Positions 6,183 to 6,260 of a stretch of 6,260 nucleotides of DNA are shown here, one piece after another (position 1 is the first letter of the stretch; each line of letters starts with the position of its first letter). The translations under genes and the position numbers were made by a program. This stretch comes from Candidatus Omnitrophota bacterium (GTDB taxonomy: Bacteria; Omnitrophota; Gorgyraeia; Duberdicusellales; 4484-171): positions 1 to 6,260 of the forward strand of contig JAGLSH010000043.1 of NCBI GenBank assembly GCA_023135855.1. The letters are read 5' to 3'. The notes under the pieces were generated by a model. The model was given only the letters and a program-made list of their open reading frames with translations, ran no database searches and was not told where the DNA came from.

Positions 6183-6217
6183 TACTACATACTACATACT
6201 CAATACTATATACTAAA
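6183..6217 (+). repeat. Right heptamer array flanking the four-helix-bundle gene
   Basis: Five exact-length heptamers run without gaps: TACTACA, TACTACA, TACTCAA, TACTATA, TACTAAA. The array begins at the base after the TGA of the four-helix-bundle gene and ends 2 nt before the next ATG (6220). The unit TACTCAA is a rotation of the reverse complement of the left array unit TATTGAG, so the two arrays form degenerate inverted repeats. Confidence 0.8.
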
Positions 6218-6219
6218 TT

Positions 6220-6260
6220 ATGAATATACTTATTACTGGTGGTGCAGGTTTTATTGGTTC
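6220..6260 (+). CDS. Start of an NAD-dependent epimerase/dehydratase (3'-truncated by window)
   Basis: ATG at 6220 opens 13 full codons, MNILITGGAGFIG, with the next codon begun as TC. This is the first beta strand and GxxGxxG dinucleotide-binding loop of the extended short-chain dehydrogenase family, close to the same region of the epimerase at 4836. The substrate cannot be told: UDP-glucuronate decarboxylase, dTDP-glucose 4,6-dehydratase, UDP-glucuronate epimerase or another 4-epimerase would all begin this way. A use of UDP-GlcA from the upstream Ugd would suit the cluster. No Shine-Dalgarno is present; the preceding 37 bases are the heptamer array plus TT. Confidence 0.8.
   Translation, partial: MNILITGGAGFIG

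Larger units (their letters stand above)
5781..6217 (+). mobile_element. Putative repeat-bounded four-helix-bundle gene cassette
   Basis: A 437-bp unit made of a left heptamer array, one 119-codon gene and a right heptamer array in opposite orientation, sitting between two sugar-nucleotide epimerase genes. Inverted terminal repeats around a gene unrelated to its neighbours suggest an inserted module. No transposase and no clear target-site duplication is visible, so mobility is inference; the arrays could instead be locally expanded intergenic repeats. Confidence 0.3.

Noticed and set aside
6183..6217. Heptamer arrays as a CRISPR or origin iteron array
   Set aside because: Units are 7 bp with no spacers, so not CRISPR. 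Only about five degenerate units with no replication gene or DnaA-box cluster, so an origin is not supported.

Overview
The window is an AT-rich, densely packed, single-strand gene cluster from a bacterium with an LPS-type outer membrane. All six supported genes read on the + strand. Standard-code reading frames, short gaps and the mix of genes fit an uncultured Gram-negative lineage such as Candidatus Omnitrophota or another PVC-related phylum. That placement is inferred from gene style only; no rRNA or other phylogenetic marker lies in the window.

Layout: (1) 1-2019 is the 3' part of an LptD/OstA-type LPS-assembly outer-membrane protein. Its frame is open at base 1, so the gene starts upstream of the window. 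(2) 2040-3395 is a UDP-glucose 6-dehydrogenase. (3) 3396-3505 is a 110-bp gap filled by degenerate 7-bp repeats arranged as nested inverted repeats. (4) 3506-4810 is a second nucleotide-sugar dehydrogenase, of the UDP-N-acetylhexosamine (WbpA/TviB/WecC) type. (5) 4836-5795 is a short-chain NAD-dependent sugar epimerase resembling WbpP/TviC. (6) 5781-6217 is a small module: a four-helix-bundle (23S rRNA intervening-sequence protein family) gene bracketed by two 35-bp arrays of 7-bp repeats in opposite orientation. (7) 6220-6260 is the start of another Rossmann-fold epimerase/dehydratase, cut by the window end.

How the genes fit together: Ugd would make UDP-glucuronate. The WbpA-like enzyme would oxidise UDP-GlcNAc to UDP-GlcNAcA, and the WbpP-like epimerase would invert C4 to give UDP-GalNAcA (or interconvert UDP-GlcNAc and UDP-GalNAc). 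These are acidic sugar donors for a surface polysaccharide (O-antigen, capsule or exopolysaccharide), and LptD inserts LPS into the outer membrane, so the theme is envelope glycan supply and export. The four-helix-bundle gene does not fit this theme and looks like a late arrival.

The most notable signal is the heptamer-repeat architecture. Two separate intergenic sites carry 7-bp-period arrays in inverted orientation. One surrounds the four-helix-bundle gene; the other has only a short centre. In both, the downstream gene's ATG sits at the very end of the right array in the same AATTATGAA context, without a Shine-Dalgarno sequence, whereas genes not preceded by arrays have strong ones.
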